From Fredericiella sp963839515 (GTDB lineage: Bacteria; Chloroflexota; Anaerolineae; Caldilineales; Caldilineaceae), in the NCBI GenBank assembly GCA_963839515.1, contig CAWIVN010000015.1, positions 496,001-560,000 of the forward strand: a stretch of DNA of 64,000 bases, in the 5' to 3' direction. Position numbers and translations under genes: made by a program. The notes beneath the pieces are model-generated. The model worked only from the letters and a program-made list of their open reading frames with translations. It made no database searches and was not told the DNA's origin. Position 1 is the stretch's first letter. Every line of letters starts with the position of its first letter. Below are positions 24,675 to 33,703 of the stretch, in pieces.

Positions 24675-25924
24675 ACATGCAACCGCAGAGCTTTACCGTG
24701 ATCGGCGCCGGCAACGGCGGCAAGGCAATGGCTGCGCACCTGGCGCTGATGGACTGCCGGGTGGTGTTGTACAACCGTACCCCCGAGCGCGTGCGCGCTA
24801 TCAAGGCGCGCGGTGGGATCGACCTGGAGAGCTTCTCGGGCGGCCCACGCGGGTTTGGCCGCCTGACGGACGTCACCTCCGACATCGAGCTGGCGGTCAA
24901 GTCGTCCGAGGTGATCATGGTCGTCGTGCCTTCCTCGGCGCATGCCGACCTGGCGGCGGCCATGGCCCCGCACCTGCGCGAGGGGCAAGTGATCATTCTG
25001 CATCCCGGGCGCACCTGTGGGGCGATCGAGGTGGCGGCGGTGCTGGCGCGCTGCAACTGCCAGGCAGATGTCACCGTGGCGGAGGCGGGCACTTTTATCT
25101 ATGCCAGCCGATCCGATGGTCCGGCGCAGGCGCGCATCTTTGCCATCAAGGAGGCGGTGCCGCTGGCCGCGCTGCCGGCCGTCTGCACGCCGATGGTGCT
25201 GAACCTGCTCCGCGGGGTCTATCCCCAGTATGTGGACGGCATCAATGTGCTCAACACCGGGCTCGACAACATGGGTGCGATCTTCCACCCGGCCTTGACC
25301 CTGCTGAATGCCGGGCGCATCGAATCGACCAGCGGCGATTTCCAGTTCTATATCGACGGCGTCACGCCTTCGGTCGCGCGCGTGCTGGAGGTGCTGGACC
25401 GCGAGCGGGTGACCGTGGCCTCCGCACTCGGCATTCGCGCACAGACGGCGGTCGAGTGGCTGGCGATGGCCTACAACGCCTATGGCGCGGACTTGAACGA
25501 GACGATCCACAACCAGCCGGGTTACTTTGGCATCAAGGCACCGCCGACCTTGGGGCATCGCTACATCACCGAGGATGTACCCATGAGCCTGGTGCCGATT
25601 GCAGCGCTGGGAGAGCGCTACGGCGTCTCGACGCGTGGGATGGGCAGCATCATCCAGCTCGGCTGCATCATTCATCGCACCGACTACTGGCGGCGCGGGC
25701 GCACGTTGGACAAGCTAGGCATCGACCAGTTGAGTGTGAGTGAGCTGACGCAGTGGGTCAACGAGGGGCACGGCGTGCACGGGTTTAAGTCGCCGCAGAT
25801 AGGCGAAAAGGGCCGGCGCGTCTTTGTGCCGTTGGCGGTCGAGGGATCAGCGCCAGTAGCGCTGCCGGCGACCACGCCGATGATGACACCAGTGATCGAG
25901 TCCGGCAAGATCAACGGAGGTTAG
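24671..25924 (+). CDS. Octopine/nopaline (opine) dehydrogenase-family protein
   Basis: 417 residues. The N-terminal Rossmann domain (VIGAGNGGKAMAAHLALMDCRVVLYNRTPERV, GxGxxG at 12-17) is followed by the all-helical opine dehydrogenase domain, with the conserved NTGLDNMGAIFHPALTLLNAG block carrying the catalytic His (H206). Enzymes of this family reductively condense an amino group with a 2-oxo acid using NAD(P)H, or run in reverse. ATG overlaps the B12 gene stop, and the ribosome site of the next gene lies in its last codons, so three-gene coupling is clear. The partners suggest an unusual amino-acid-derived product (inference). Confidence 0.85.
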   Translation: MNMQPQSFTVIGAGNGGKAMAAHLALMDCRVVLYNRTPERVRAIKARGGIDLESFSGGPRGFGRLTDVTSDIELAVKSSEVIMVVVPSSAHADLAAAMAPHLREGQVIILHPGRTCGAIEVAAVLARCNCQADVTVAEAGTFIYASRSDGPAQARIFAIKEAVPLAALPAVCTPMVLNLLRGVYPQYVDGINVLNTGLDNMGAIFHPALTLLNAGRIESTSGDFQFYIDGVTPSVARVLEVLDRERVTVASALGIRAQTAVEWLAMAYNAYGADLNETIHNQPGYFGIKAPPTLGHRYITEDVPMSLVPIAALGERYGVSTRGMGSIIQLGCIIHRTDYWRRGRTLDKLGIDQLSVSELTQWVNEGHGVHGFKSPQIGEKGRRVFVPLAVEGSAPVALPATTPMMTPVIESGKINGG

Positions 25925-25926
25925 CG

Positions 25927-27450
25927 ATGTGTGGAATCTTGGGCGTACTGGGCGGCGCTGCGGCCGCGGACCTTCTGTCGCAGATGGCGCGGCTGCGTCA
26001 TCGCGGGCCGGACGGCAGCGGCGTCTGCGAAACGGCGGCCGGCGCACTCGGCCACACGCGCCTGGCGATCGTGGACGTCGAGCATGGCGGGCAGCCGCAG
26101 GCGTATGAGCGGCTGCACATCTCGTACAACGGCGAGATCTACAACCACCATGCCTTGCGCCGGGAGTACCTGGCGCAGGAGGTGCTGGCAACGCACTCGG
26201 ACACCGAGGTCGTGCTGCGGCTCTACGCCAAGTTGGGTCCGTCGAGCGTCGAACTGCTCGACGGTATGTTTGCCATCGCCATCCTGGATGACGAAACGCT
26301 GTTCCTGGCGCGCGACCCGATTGGCATCAAGCCGTTATACCTGGGGTTTGCAGGCAGTGCGCTGTACTTTGCGTCCGAGCTCAAGGCGCTGCCGGCGGAG
26401 GTAGAGCGCGTGGAGGTCTTTCCACCCGGGCATTGGTACCACTCGCAGATGGGACTGCATCGTTTCTATCACGTAGGACAGGCACGTGGGCTGCTGCCGG
26501 TCGCACGCGACGAGGTGGCGGCGCAAGGGCAGGTAAGCGGAATCCTGCGCGAGGCCGTGGTCAAGCGATTGATGGCGGATGTGCCGGTAGGCGTCAGTCT
26601 CAGCGGCGGGCTGGACAGCAGCATCGTCACGCTGCTGGCGAAAGAAGGGCTGATCGATAAAGGGCAGGACGTGCTCCACTCGTTTGGCGTGGGCGTGGCG
26701 GGCAGCGAGGATCTGGCGGCGGCGCGTGAAGTGGCAGCGTTTTTGGGCACCCGGCACCACGAGCGGGTGTACGACACCCAGGAGATGCTGGACATCCTGC
26801 CTGACGTGTTGTACTCGCTGGAGTCGTGCGACCCGGCGCTGGTGCGCAGTGCGATCCCCAACTACTTTCTCGCCGAGCTGGCAGCGGAGGAGGTCAAGGT
26901 CATGCTGACCGGCGAGGGGGCGGACGAACTGTATGCGGGCTACGACTATCTGCGGGGGTTTGCGCAGGCCGAGCAGCTGCAGCAGGAGATGGAATACATC
27001 GTTGGCGCCTTGCACAACACCAACCTGCAGCGGGCCGATCGCATGTCGATGCGCTTTGGCTTGGAGGCACGCGTGCCGTTCTTGGATGTCAACTCGATCG
27101 CCTATGCCCTGGCGCTGCCGGCGGCGTGGAAGATGACCAAGATTGGCGCCCATGGCGAGCGGGTCGAGAAGGCCATGTTGCGCAACGCCTTTGCCGGGCG
27201 GCTGCCGGATGACATCGTGCGGCGGCCCAAGCAAAAGTTCTCGGCTGGTGCGGGTTCGTCGCAGCTGCTTGCGCGCCACGCCGACGAAGCCATTAGCGAC
27301 CGGGACTTCCTGGTCGAGAGCGACCGGCTGTGCGCCGAGTGGGGCTACGAGCTACCCAACAAGGAGGGGTTGTACTACTACCGCATCCTGGCCGAGGCAT
27401 ATCCGGACGATTGGATCTTTGCCACCATGGGCGTAAGCCGGAGCTTGTAG
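25927..27450 (+). CDS. asnB: Class II glutamine-hydrolysing asparagine synthetase-like enzyme
   Basis: 507 residues. Cys2 is the N-terminal nucleophile (MCGILGVLGG), with RHRGPDG, YNGEIYNH and LARDPIGIKPLY of the glutaminase domain. The synthetase domain has the PP-loop SGGLDSS (226-232), LTGEGADELYAGYDY and NLQRADRMSMRFGLEARVPFLD, which is close to true AsnB. It makes an amide from a carboxylate with ATP and glutamine; aspartate to asparagine is the default reading. GGAGG lies inside the last codons of the opine dehydrogenase gene, 2 bases before the ATG. Its place as the third gene of a B12/opine operon raises the option of a different carboxylate acceptor. Confidence 0.88.
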   Translation: MCGILGVLGGAAAADLLSQMARLRHRGPDGSGVCETAAGALGHTRLAIVDVEHGGQPQAYERLHISYNGEIYNHHALRREYLAQEVLATHSDTEVVLRLYAKLGPSSVELLDGMFAIAILDDETLFLARDPIGIKPLYLGFAGSALYFASELKALPAEVERVEVFPPGHWYHSQMGLHRFYHVGQARGLLPVARDEVAAQGQVSGILREAVVKRLMADVPVGVSLSGGLDSSIVTLLAKEGLIDKGQDVLHSFGVGVAGSEDLAAAREVAAFLGTRHHERVYDTQEMLDILPDVLYSLESCDPALVRSAIPNYFLAELAAEEVKVMLTGEGADELYAGYDYLRGFAQAEQLQQEMEYIVGALHNTNLQRADRMSMRFGLEARVPFLDVNSIAYALALPAAWKMTKIGAHGERVEKAMLRNAFAGRLPDDIVRRPKQKFSAGAGSSQLLARHADEAISDRDFLVESDRLCAEWGYELPNKEGLYYYRILAEAYPDDWIFATMGVSRSL

Positions 27451-27468
27451 AAAGCAGTATTGTTGCAC

Positions 27469-27510
27469 ACCGGTTCGGCCCTAGATTTGACAATTCGGGG
27501 CCGAACCGGT
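27469..27510 (+). terminator. Hairpin after the asnB-like gene
   Basis: A perfect 13-bp inverted repeat (ACCGGTTCGGCCC at 27469-27481, complement at 27498-27510) with a 16-nt loop. No clear U-tract follows, so it may be a weak or factor-assisted terminator. It separates the operon from the tRNA gene. Confidence 0.55.
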
Positions 27511-27528
27511 AGACTTTGGAATCGTTAT

Positions 27529-27601
<73 letters not shown>

Positions 27602-27603
27602 CA

Positions 27604-27640
27604 AGAGTCCCTACTACAACTGGTAGGGACTCTTTCTTTT
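27604..27640 (+). terminator. Intrinsic terminator of the tRNA-Lys gene
   Basis: A perfect 11-bp stem (AGAGTCCCTAC / GTAGGGACTCT) with an 8-nt loop, followed by TTCTTTT. Confidence 0.9.
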
Positions 27641-27722
27641 GCCACTCTCTCTATTGGTCAACGTATTCAGAGCAATGGTGACAGAGCGGGTTGCCCTCAT
27701 TCCGCAGCCGCCAGTCAGCAGT

Positions 27723-28682
27723 CTAGAAGACAAAATCCCCGTCCGCACGGAAGCGCGTGAAGATTGCCAACGGCAGGTAGGCAGATACAATCCAGTTCGG
27801 GGCATCGACAATCTCACTGATCTTGAGATCGACTGCCGCGCCACATAGGCTGTAGGCCGCTTCGGCACTCATGGCATGCTCGGCGACAAGGTACTCGATC
27901 ATGTAGCGGATGGCATTCTGGCTGTCGACAAACAGGTCGGGGCCATGCGCCGTGGTGACGAAATAGCCCAATTCGTCGGCCACGGTTAACCGCTTGTTGC
28001 GCGCTGTAACGAAGCGCAGTTCGGGCGTCTTGCGTCCCTTGTGCAGCTTGAATCGCAACGTCACGGTCATGGGGGTCTCGACCCCCATGCCGTTTACTTC
28101 GCCGTCCCCTTGCGCCGCATGGCAGTCACCGCACGAGAAGAGGGCCCCCGGCACAAGGACGGGAAAAAAGGCACGCGCCCCGGGCGTCAGGTGGCGGATG
28201 TCGATGTTGCCACCATTCTCGCGCGGCGGCGTCGTATGCAGACGCCCGGCCTCGCGCGGCCCTACGCCCATCACGCCGCAGAACGGCTCAAACGGAATGC
28301 GAATATCCTCGCGGAAGATGCACTCATTGCCCACGATCTGGTAGTGGTGCAGGTAGGGCTGCGTGATGTCGTCCGGCAGCAGACCGAAACCGGTGATGAC
28401 GCCGTTCCAGCCCCAGCCCTTGTGCTGCATGTCGAGAATTTCCACCTCCAGCGTGTCGCCCGGCTGCGCGCCGTCGACAAAGACCGGGCCGGTCAGCGGA
28501 TGGATCGGGTCAAACGAGAGCGTTGCCATCGCCGCACTGGTGGACTGCGGCGTAATCTGGTTGGCTGATGCTTCCAATGTTTCAAAGACGACAGTGTCGC
28601 CCGGCGCGATCGTCAGGCGTGGCGGCAGTGAATTGTCCCAGAAGGCATGCGGCTGCGTGTCGTCGAGATGATGGGTAGCCAC
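27723..28682 (-). CDS. Acetamidase/formamidase family amidohydrolase
   Basis: 319 residues from a GTG at 28682 (AAAGGGAG upstream). FmdA/AmdA family features: LTIAPGDTVVFETLEASANQITP, HPLTGPVFVDGAQPGDTLEVEIL, FEPFCGVMGVGP, ENGGNIDIRHLTPGARAFFPVLVPGALFSCGDCHAAQGDGEVNGMGVETPM, which contain the metal-binding and catalytic residues of formamidase-type enzymes. It releases ammonia from short amides. It is the last gene of an operon with a peptide-type importer, 46 bases after a permease gene, so the importer may bring in amides or peptides that it then hydrolyses (inference). Confidence 0.92.
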   Translation of the reverse strand: MATHHLDDTQPHAFWDNSLPPRLTIAPGDTVVFETLEASANQITPQSTSAAMATLSFDPIHPLTGPVFVDGAQPGDTLEVEILDMQHKGWGWNGVITGFGLLPDDITQPYLHHYQIVGNECIFREDIRIPFEPFCGVMGVGPREAGRLHTTPPRENGGNIDIRHLTPGARAFFPVLVPGALFSCGDCHAAQGDGEVNGMGVETPMTVTLRFKLHKGRKTPELRFVTARNKRLTVADELGYFVTTAHGPDLFVDSQNAIRYMIEYLVAEHAMSAEAAYSLCGAAVDLKISEIVDAPNWIVSAYLPLAIFTRFRADGDFVF

Positions 28683-28728
28683 GGGTTCTCCCTTTCAGAT
28701 ATGGATGGACGATGTGTACTGATTTGAG

Positions 28729-29652
28729 TTACCGGCTCAGGCGAATGCGTGGGTCGACCAGGGCCTGTACCACGTCGACCAGGATGCCGCTGAACACCAC
28801 GATCATCGCCGTCACGCTCACGGTGCCGAGGATCAGCGGCACGTCGACGGTCTGGACTGCCTCCACTGTCAGCCGTCCCAGCCCGGGCCAGGCAAAGACC
28901 TGCTCGACCAGCACGATGCCGCCGATAAACCATGGGATGTCCATGCCTGCCATCGTGATGATCGGATTGATCGCATTAGGCATAACGTGGCGCCACAGCA
29001 CGGGCCGCTGCCCCTGGCCTTTGGCCCGCGCCGTGCGCACATAGTCGGCCGAGAGAATGTCCAGCGTGCTGGATCGCATCATGCGCGCGTACCAGGCCGC
29101 GCCGCCGAGACCCGCGGTGATGGCAGGCAGCACGATGCTTAGCGGCTCAGTGGCGCCGCCCAGCGGAAAGATCGGAATCTGGTAAGCAAACAAGTAGAGC
29201 AGCATCAGCCCAAGCCAGAAGGCCGGCGCCGAGACCCCCAGCAAGGCGACAAACATGCCGGCACGGTCCGGCCAGCGGCCGCGCGCCACGGCTGAGGCAA
29301 TGCCGATCGGCAGCCCCAGCGCCAGCTCGACAAAGATGCCGGCCGCGATCAGCGCAAACGTGTAGGGCAGGCGGCTCAGGATCAGCTGGAGTACGGGCTC
29401 CTGCTTGCGATAGGAGAAGCCCAGGTCGCCCTGCAAGACATTGCCGATATAGTTCACATACTGCTGCCAGAGCGGCAGATCCAGGCCAAGCTCGTGGCGG
29501 ATGCGCGCCACGGTTGCGACGGTAGCGCTGGGCCCCGCATACATGCGCGCCGGGTCGGCCGGCAGATAGTAGATCAGAACAAAGGTGATGGCCGAGATGC
29601 CCAGCAGGACAGGCACCACCAGCAGCAGACGGCGCGCAAGATAGCGCCACAT
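28729..29652 (-). CDS. Peptide-type ABC permease (DppB-like)
   Basis: 307 residues with six helices and the DppB/OppB layout: N-terminal MWRYLARRLLLVVPVLLGISAITFVLIYYLPADPA, a periplasmic loop with ELGLDLPLWQQYVNYIGNVLQGDLGFSYRKQEPVLQLI, and the EAA loop YVRTARAKGQGQRPVLWRHVMPNAINPIITMAGMDIPWFIGGIVLVEQVFAWPGLG. It starts 6 bases after the DppC-like stop. It is part of an operon: binding protein, DppC-like, DppB-like, acetamidase. No ATPase gene is present. Confidence 0.93.
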   Translation of the reverse strand: MWRYLARRLLLVVPVLLGISAITFVLIYYLPADPARMYAGPSATVATVARIRHELGLDLPLWQQYVNYIGNVLQGDLGFSYRKQEPVLQLILSRLPYTFALIAAGIFVELALGLPIGIASAVARGRWPDRAGMFVALLGVSAPAFWLGLMLLYLFAYQIPIFPLGGATEPLSIVLPAITAGLGGAAWYARMMRSSTLDILSADYVRTARAKGQGQRPVLWRHVMPNAINPIITMAGMDIPWFIGGIVLVEQVFAWPGLGRLTVEAVQTVDVPLILGTVSVTAMIVVFSGILVDVVQALVDPRIRLSR

Positions 29653-29658
29653 GGCAGC

Positions 29659-30597
29659 CTACCCTTTCCCTCTCTGCATCGGGTCCAGCGCGTCACGCAG
29701 GCCGTCTCCGAGCAGGTTGAATGCAAACACAGTCACCATGATCGCCAATCCCGGCACCACCACCAGCCACGGCGCCGTCCGGTAGTAGGCCTGCCCCTGC
29801 TGGATCATACCACCCCACGAAGGGATGGGCGGCTGCACGCCGATGCCGAGATAACTGAGGCTGGCCTCCAGCATCACGTTTGTCGCAATCCCCAACGTCC
29901 CCCACACGATGATGGTGGGCACGAGATGGGGCAGGATATGGCGAAAGAGGATGCGGCGCCGCGGCGTGCCCAGGGCGGTGGCCGCCGTGACGAACTCCCG
30001 CTCGCGCAGCACCAGCACCTGGCCGTAGATCACGCGTGCGATCCAGGTCCAGTAGACGAGACCGATGACGCCAATAATGATGCCCACCGACGGTTTGAGA
30101 ATGGCAACCAGTGCCATGGCCAGCAGTAGGGTCGGAAACGCCATCATGATGTCTGTTATGCGCATCAGGATGTTCTCCGTCCAGCCGCGCAGGAAGCCGG
30201 CCGTGGCGCCTACCACTGTCCCGATTGTCAGGGCCAGCAGATCGGCCAGCACGCCGACGGTCAAGCTGACACGCGCCCCGTACAACAAGCGGCTGAACAG
30301 GTCACGCCCCACCGCATCGGTGCCCAGGATATACTGGAGACTGCCCGCCGGCAGCGTGCTTGGGATCGGCTGGCCGTCCAGCGTCAACCCATCGCGAAAC
30401 TGCTCTGCCGGATCGTAGGGCGCGATCAAGGGTGCTGCCAATGCCAGCAGCACGATGACGGCTACCAATACCATGCCGGCGATGGCAGCACGGTCGCGCC
30501 GCAAGCGCCGCCACACCTGCTGCCAGTAGCTATTGGGCGTGGAGCCGGCATACGCCGGCTCCACGCGGGTTGGCGGGCTCAGCGCCTGGGCACCCAT
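29659..30597 (-). CDS. Peptide-type ABC permease (DppC-like)
   Basis: 312 residues. N-terminal cytosolic segment, first helix AAIAGMVLVAVIVLLALAAPLIAPYDPAEQF, then the DppC landmarks ILGTDAVGRDLFSRLLYGARVSLTVGVLADLLALTIG and the EAA loop EREFVTAATALGTPRRRILFRHILPHLVPTIIVWGTLGIATNVMLEASLSYLGIGVQPPIPSWGGMIQQGQ. It begins 3 bases after the binding-protein stop. In this operon the DppC-like gene precedes the DppB-like one, the reverse of the usual order and of the second importer at 51.3 kb. Confidence 0.93.
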   Translation of the reverse strand: MGAQALSPPTRVEPAYAGSTPNSYWQQVWRRLRRDRAAIAGMVLVAVIVLLALAAPLIAPYDPAEQFRDGLTLDGQPIPSTLPAGSLQYILGTDAVGRDLFSRLLYGARVSLTVGVLADLLALTIGTVVGATAGFLRGWTENILMRITDIMMAFPTLLLAMALVAILKPSVGIIIGVIGLVYWTWIARVIYGQVLVLREREFVTAATALGTPRRRILFRHILPHLVPTIIVWGTLGIATNVMLEASLSYLGIGVQPPIPSWGGMIQQGQAYYRTAPWLVVVPGLAIMVTVFAFNLLGDGLRDALDPMQRGKG

Positions 30598-30600
30598 GCT

Positions 30601-32265
30601 CTACTTCTCCAACCACATGGTTTCGTAGAGCAATGAGTGTTCCGGGTGCGTCAGCAGCGGCTGGCCGTGCAGCTTCTCGGAATGCGCCACGTTGTACTGG
30701 TCGGCAATCACCGGCACCCAGACTGCATCGTCCATCAGGGTCTTGAAGAATGGTTTGTAGGCCTCGATGCGCGCTGCCTGGTCGGTCATCGCCAGCAGTT
30801 CCTTGCTCTGGGTATGCAGCTCTTCGTTACAGTAGCGCGACCAGTTCCAACCACCCGCTACGTTCGAGTCGCAGCCCAGGATCGGCGCGTAGAAATCGTC
30901 CGGATCCGGGTAATCCTGCGTCCACGCCAGGCCCCCGGACCAGGTGAGCGGGTTAAGGCCGTTGCCGGCGTTGTCGATGACGTTGGGCGCCGCCAGCGTC
31001 TCGATGTTCAGCTTGATCCCGACGTTGGCCAGGTCCTGCTGGAACGACTCGCACAGCTTGGGCTGGGGATCGACTGCGATACACTGGATCGTCGTCTCGA
31101 ACCCGTCGGCAAACCCAGCTTCCGCCAGCAGCGCCTTGGCCTTTTCCGGGTCAAAGGCATAGCCTTGGTAGTCCGGGTCGTAGCCCGGCATGAGGGCGGG
31201 CAGGATCTGATTGGCGACGTCGGCACGGCCGTTCAACAACTGGACGATGCGTTGCTTGTCGATAGCATGGTTGAGCGCCTGGCGCACCTTCACATTGTCA
31301 AAGGGCGCCATCGTCGTGTTGATCGCAATGTAGGTGGTGTTGACTTTCGGCTGCACCTCGATCCGGTTCGCCCAGGCCGGGTCCGAACTGATACGTGCCC
31401 ACTCGGCGCCCGGTGGCGGGTCGCCCATCAGTTGAATGTCGCCCTTCTCCAGTTGCAGCACCGCCACGCTCGGTTCTATACCGACGCGGATCGTCACCTT
31501 ATCCAGCAGGGGCAGCCCTTCTTGGAAATAGTTGGGGTTGCGCTCAAACATCAGGTATTCGCCCGATTTCCACTCTGTGAGTGTAAAGGGGCCTGTCCCG
31601 ATGGGTCGGCGGCCAAAGTCCTGGCCTGCCGCTTCCACTGCTTCCTTCGCCACGATAAAGGCAAAGTTCAGCGCCATCTTGTTCATGAAGGTAGCGTCCG
31701 GCGCCGTCAGGGTGAACTCGACCGTCTGCGAATCGACGGCCTTGATGCCTGCGACGCTGGTGGCGCTGCCGTCAATAAACTCCTGCGCCCCCTTGATGCC
31801 GACGTAGAAGCCGGCGCCAGGGCTGGTCGTGGCCGGGTCCAGGACACGCGTCATCGTATAGACCACGTCGTCGGCCGTCAGCTCGCGCCCATTCGAAAAC
31901 TTGACACCAGGTCGCAGCTTAAAGGTGTAGACCAGTCCATCCTCGGATACTGCCGGCATTTCGGCGGCGATGCGCGGTTCCAAGGTAGTGCCGCTGTCGT
32001 AGCCGAGCAGGCCATCAAAGACCATCTTGATGGCGGGCCAGTTCGTCCAGTCGTAACCGATGGCAGGGTCGAGGGTCGCAAGATCGTCTTTGTAGGCGAC
32101 GACGATTTCGCCGCCGGCTTGTGGTGTGAGTGCTTCCCCTGCGCCCGCGGTTGCACCAGTAGCTGGTTGGTCCGCGGCTGGCGCCGTTGTGGCAGCGGGT
32201 CCACCGCAGGCGCCGATGACAAGCATTAGGGCCAACAACAGCCCAGACATGAGTTTTCGCTGCAC
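30601..32265 (-). CDS. Peptide-type ABC substrate-binding lipoprotein
   Basis: 554 residues from GTG 32265 (GGAGG, 8-base spacer), giving VQRKLMSGLLLALMLVIGACGG with a lipobox GAC. Family 5 solute-binding features: GGEIVVAYKDDLATLDPAIGYDW, YTFKLRPGVKFSNGRELTADDVVYTM, PIGTGPFTLTEWKSGEYLMFERNPNYF, FDNVKVRQALNHAIDKQRIVQLL, WTQDYPDPDDFY. It binds peptides or similar ligands outside the membrane for the two permeases that follow. A consensus promoter lies about 90 nt upstream. An in-frame upstream extension to 32379 has no ribosome site and would bury the signal peptide. Confidence 0.93.
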   Translation of the reverse strand: MQRKLMSGLLLALMLVIGACGGPAATTAPAADQPATGATAGAGEALTPQAGGEIVVAYKDDLATLDPAIGYDWTNWPAIKMVFDGLLGYDSGTTLEPRIAAEMPAVSEDGLVYTFKLRPGVKFSNGRELTADDVVYTMTRVLDPATTSPGAGFYVGIKGAQEFIDGSATSVAGIKAVDSQTVEFTLTAPDATFMNKMALNFAFIVAKEAVEAAGQDFGRRPIGTGPFTLTEWKSGEYLMFERNPNYFQEGLPLLDKVTIRVGIEPSVAVLQLEKGDIQLMGDPPPGAEWARISSDPAWANRIEVQPKVNTTYIAINTTMAPFDNVKVRQALNHAIDKQRIVQLLNGRADVANQILPALMPGYDPDYQGYAFDPEKAKALLAEAGFADGFETTIQCIAVDPQPKLCESFQQDLANVGIKLNIETLAAPNVIDNAGNGLNPLTWSGGLAWTQDYPDPDDFYAPILGCDSNVAGGWNWSRYCNEELHTQSKELLAMTDQAARIEAYKPFFKTLMDDAVWVPVIADQYNVAHSEKLHGQPLLTHPEHSLLYETMWLEK

Positions 32266-32357
32266 AGGTGATTCCTCCCTATCTGATTGTGGGTAAACGG
32301 AAACAATGTGTGGTCGACGTGACCAGGGGATCCGCAGCAACGAGGATATCCGTGCAT

Positions 32358-32386
32358 AGTATAGACATATGTGCAGCAACGATCAA
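32358..32386 (-). promoter_or_regulatory. Sigma70 promoter of the importer-acetamidase operon
   Basis: On the minus strand TTGATC (32386-32381) and TATACT (32363-32358) are spaced by exactly 17 bp, about 90 nt ahead of the binding-protein start. Confidence 0.7.
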
Positions 32387-32442
32387 CTTGCACAAAGCGC
32401 GCAGTGTCCTTGCTGTCGGTGCGTCTCAGTGCGACGGCGACA

Positions 32443-33696
32443 TCAGGGCAACACCGGCGCCGTGGGTAGCGCGTGCTCTACAGGTGCAGCACAGCTGTCC
32501 AGACCAGAAAACAAAGAGAGCTGCCCGCCGGTCAGCATCTCCAGCATGGCCGTGACATCGCCGTCATACGCAAACACGCATAGGGCGTGTGCCGGGGTGA
32601 TGCGGTGACCGCACCAGAGTGGATCCGCGCTCGAGTAGATGCTCGCCGTGTTGTTGGCGTGCAGCTGGACGCCCGCCGTGTCCCCGCCTGGGCGATGCAT
32701 CCGTCCACTGCCGGCGTCGGTATAGCCAAACTCCAACAGCAGCCCGCGTAGGTCGGTTCTTGCGTTGTATTCGTCGATCGCTTCGTGGCCCGGCAGCCGC
32801 GGCACGTCGGCAAACTCGCCCAAGAAAGTAGGCAGCCCTGGGGGAACATATACCCGGCGCGGCTTGCTGGGCAGCGCCGCGGGCAGTTCGGGCAGCAGTG
32901 CGGCCAGCCTCGAGTAAGCATAGGTAAGCCCGAGATCGCACCAGACGAAGGTTACGGCGTGCCCATGCGGCCCATACTTTGGCTTGCGGTTGACGCTGCC
33001 GGGCAGGCGTAACACACGGTTCAAGTCGCTTGCCGCTGGATCGCCGCCGATCAGCCGCACCCACTCTTTCTGAACATGGGCGACATCGGTGCGGTTGGCG
33101 TCGGTGACGGGTATCGTCGCGTCGAGCAGCCAAACCGCCTGATAACCGCCGCCGCTGTCCCAGCACGCCGACGGGCGCAATGAGGCGGCCTCTATGGCGG
33201 CGAGTGCCCTCTGCTTGTACTCCGGCAGGCGCAAGGGCAGTGCCGCATCAATGGCCGCGGTCTGAGCCTTCTGCAGGGCGCCGCGCGCCTGCGGTTGTGC
33301 CATGTTGCCGATCTCGGGGGCAATGTAATGGGGCAGCCACTCCGATAGCAGGATCGTGTCCTTGGCATCAATTTCGACAAACAGTGCATTGATCGCGGCG
33401 ATGTTGTGGACGGTGCCGCGCACCCAGCGCTGATCGCACTTTTTACCTTGTGCGTTCTTCGTCGGGATGTCGATGTGCGGGTGAACGCCAAAGAAAACGT
33501 GGTCGCGCTGGAGCCAGGACTGGCGCGGTGCAGCATGCTTGCCCGCTTTACGCCAGTCCGATTCATAGCCCCTGCCGTGCGGTCGTGAGTATAGCCACCA
33601 GTCGCCGCCGGCGTGCAAACGTTCCAGCATGCACAGCGCGAGGTCAAGCTGCTCGGCGACAAGAGGCTCCGATTGTGGAACATTCCCGACGTTCAT
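32443..33696 (-). CDS. Orphan RepB-like primase (archaeo-eukaryotic primase fold)
   Basis: About 417 residues. INALFVEIDAKDT fits the first acidic motif of AEP primases, WDSGGGYQAVWLL the second (Gln where many have His, as I recall for RepB-type members), and DPAASDLNRVLRLPGSVNRKPKYG the third, a very typical DLxRVLRLPGxxN block. The C-terminal 120 residues (EYNARTDLRGLLLEFGYTDAG..GRMHRPGG, AYDGDVTAMLEMLTGGQLSLF) resemble accessory regions of plasmid and phage primases. It starts at the second of two adjacent ATGs (33699 and 33696), 7 bases after the -10 box, so the mRNA is probably leaderless. No helicase or integrase is adjacent, so it is a stand-alone remnant or cargo of a mobile replicon. 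Confidence 0.82.
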   Translation of the reverse strand: MNVGNVPQSEPLVAEQLDLALCMLERLHAGGDWWLYSRPHGRGYESDWRKAGKHAAPRQSWLQRDHVFFGVHPHIDIPTKNAQGKKCDQRWVRGTVHNIAAINALFVEIDAKDTILLSEWLPHYIAPEIGNMAQPQARGALQKAQTAAIDAALPLRLPEYKQRALAAIEAASLRPSACWDSGGGYQAVWLLDATIPVTDANRTDVAHVQKEWVRLIGGDPAASDLNRVLRLPGSVNRKPKYGPHGHAVTFVWCDLGLTYAYSRLAALLPELPAALPSKPRRVYVPPGLPTFLGEFADVPRLPGHEAIDEYNARTDLRGLLLEFGYTDAGSGRMHRPGGDTAGVQLHANNTASIYSSADPLWCGHRITPAHALCVFAYDGDVTAMLEMLTGGQLSLFSGLDSCAAPVEHALPTAPVLP

Positions 33697-33703
33697 CATG
33701 TGT

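Noticed and set aside
30637..32229. 530-residue open frame on the plus strand
   Set aside because: It is antisense to the clear family 5 binding protein, is Arg/His/Gly rich and has no domain; a by-product of GC-rich codon use.
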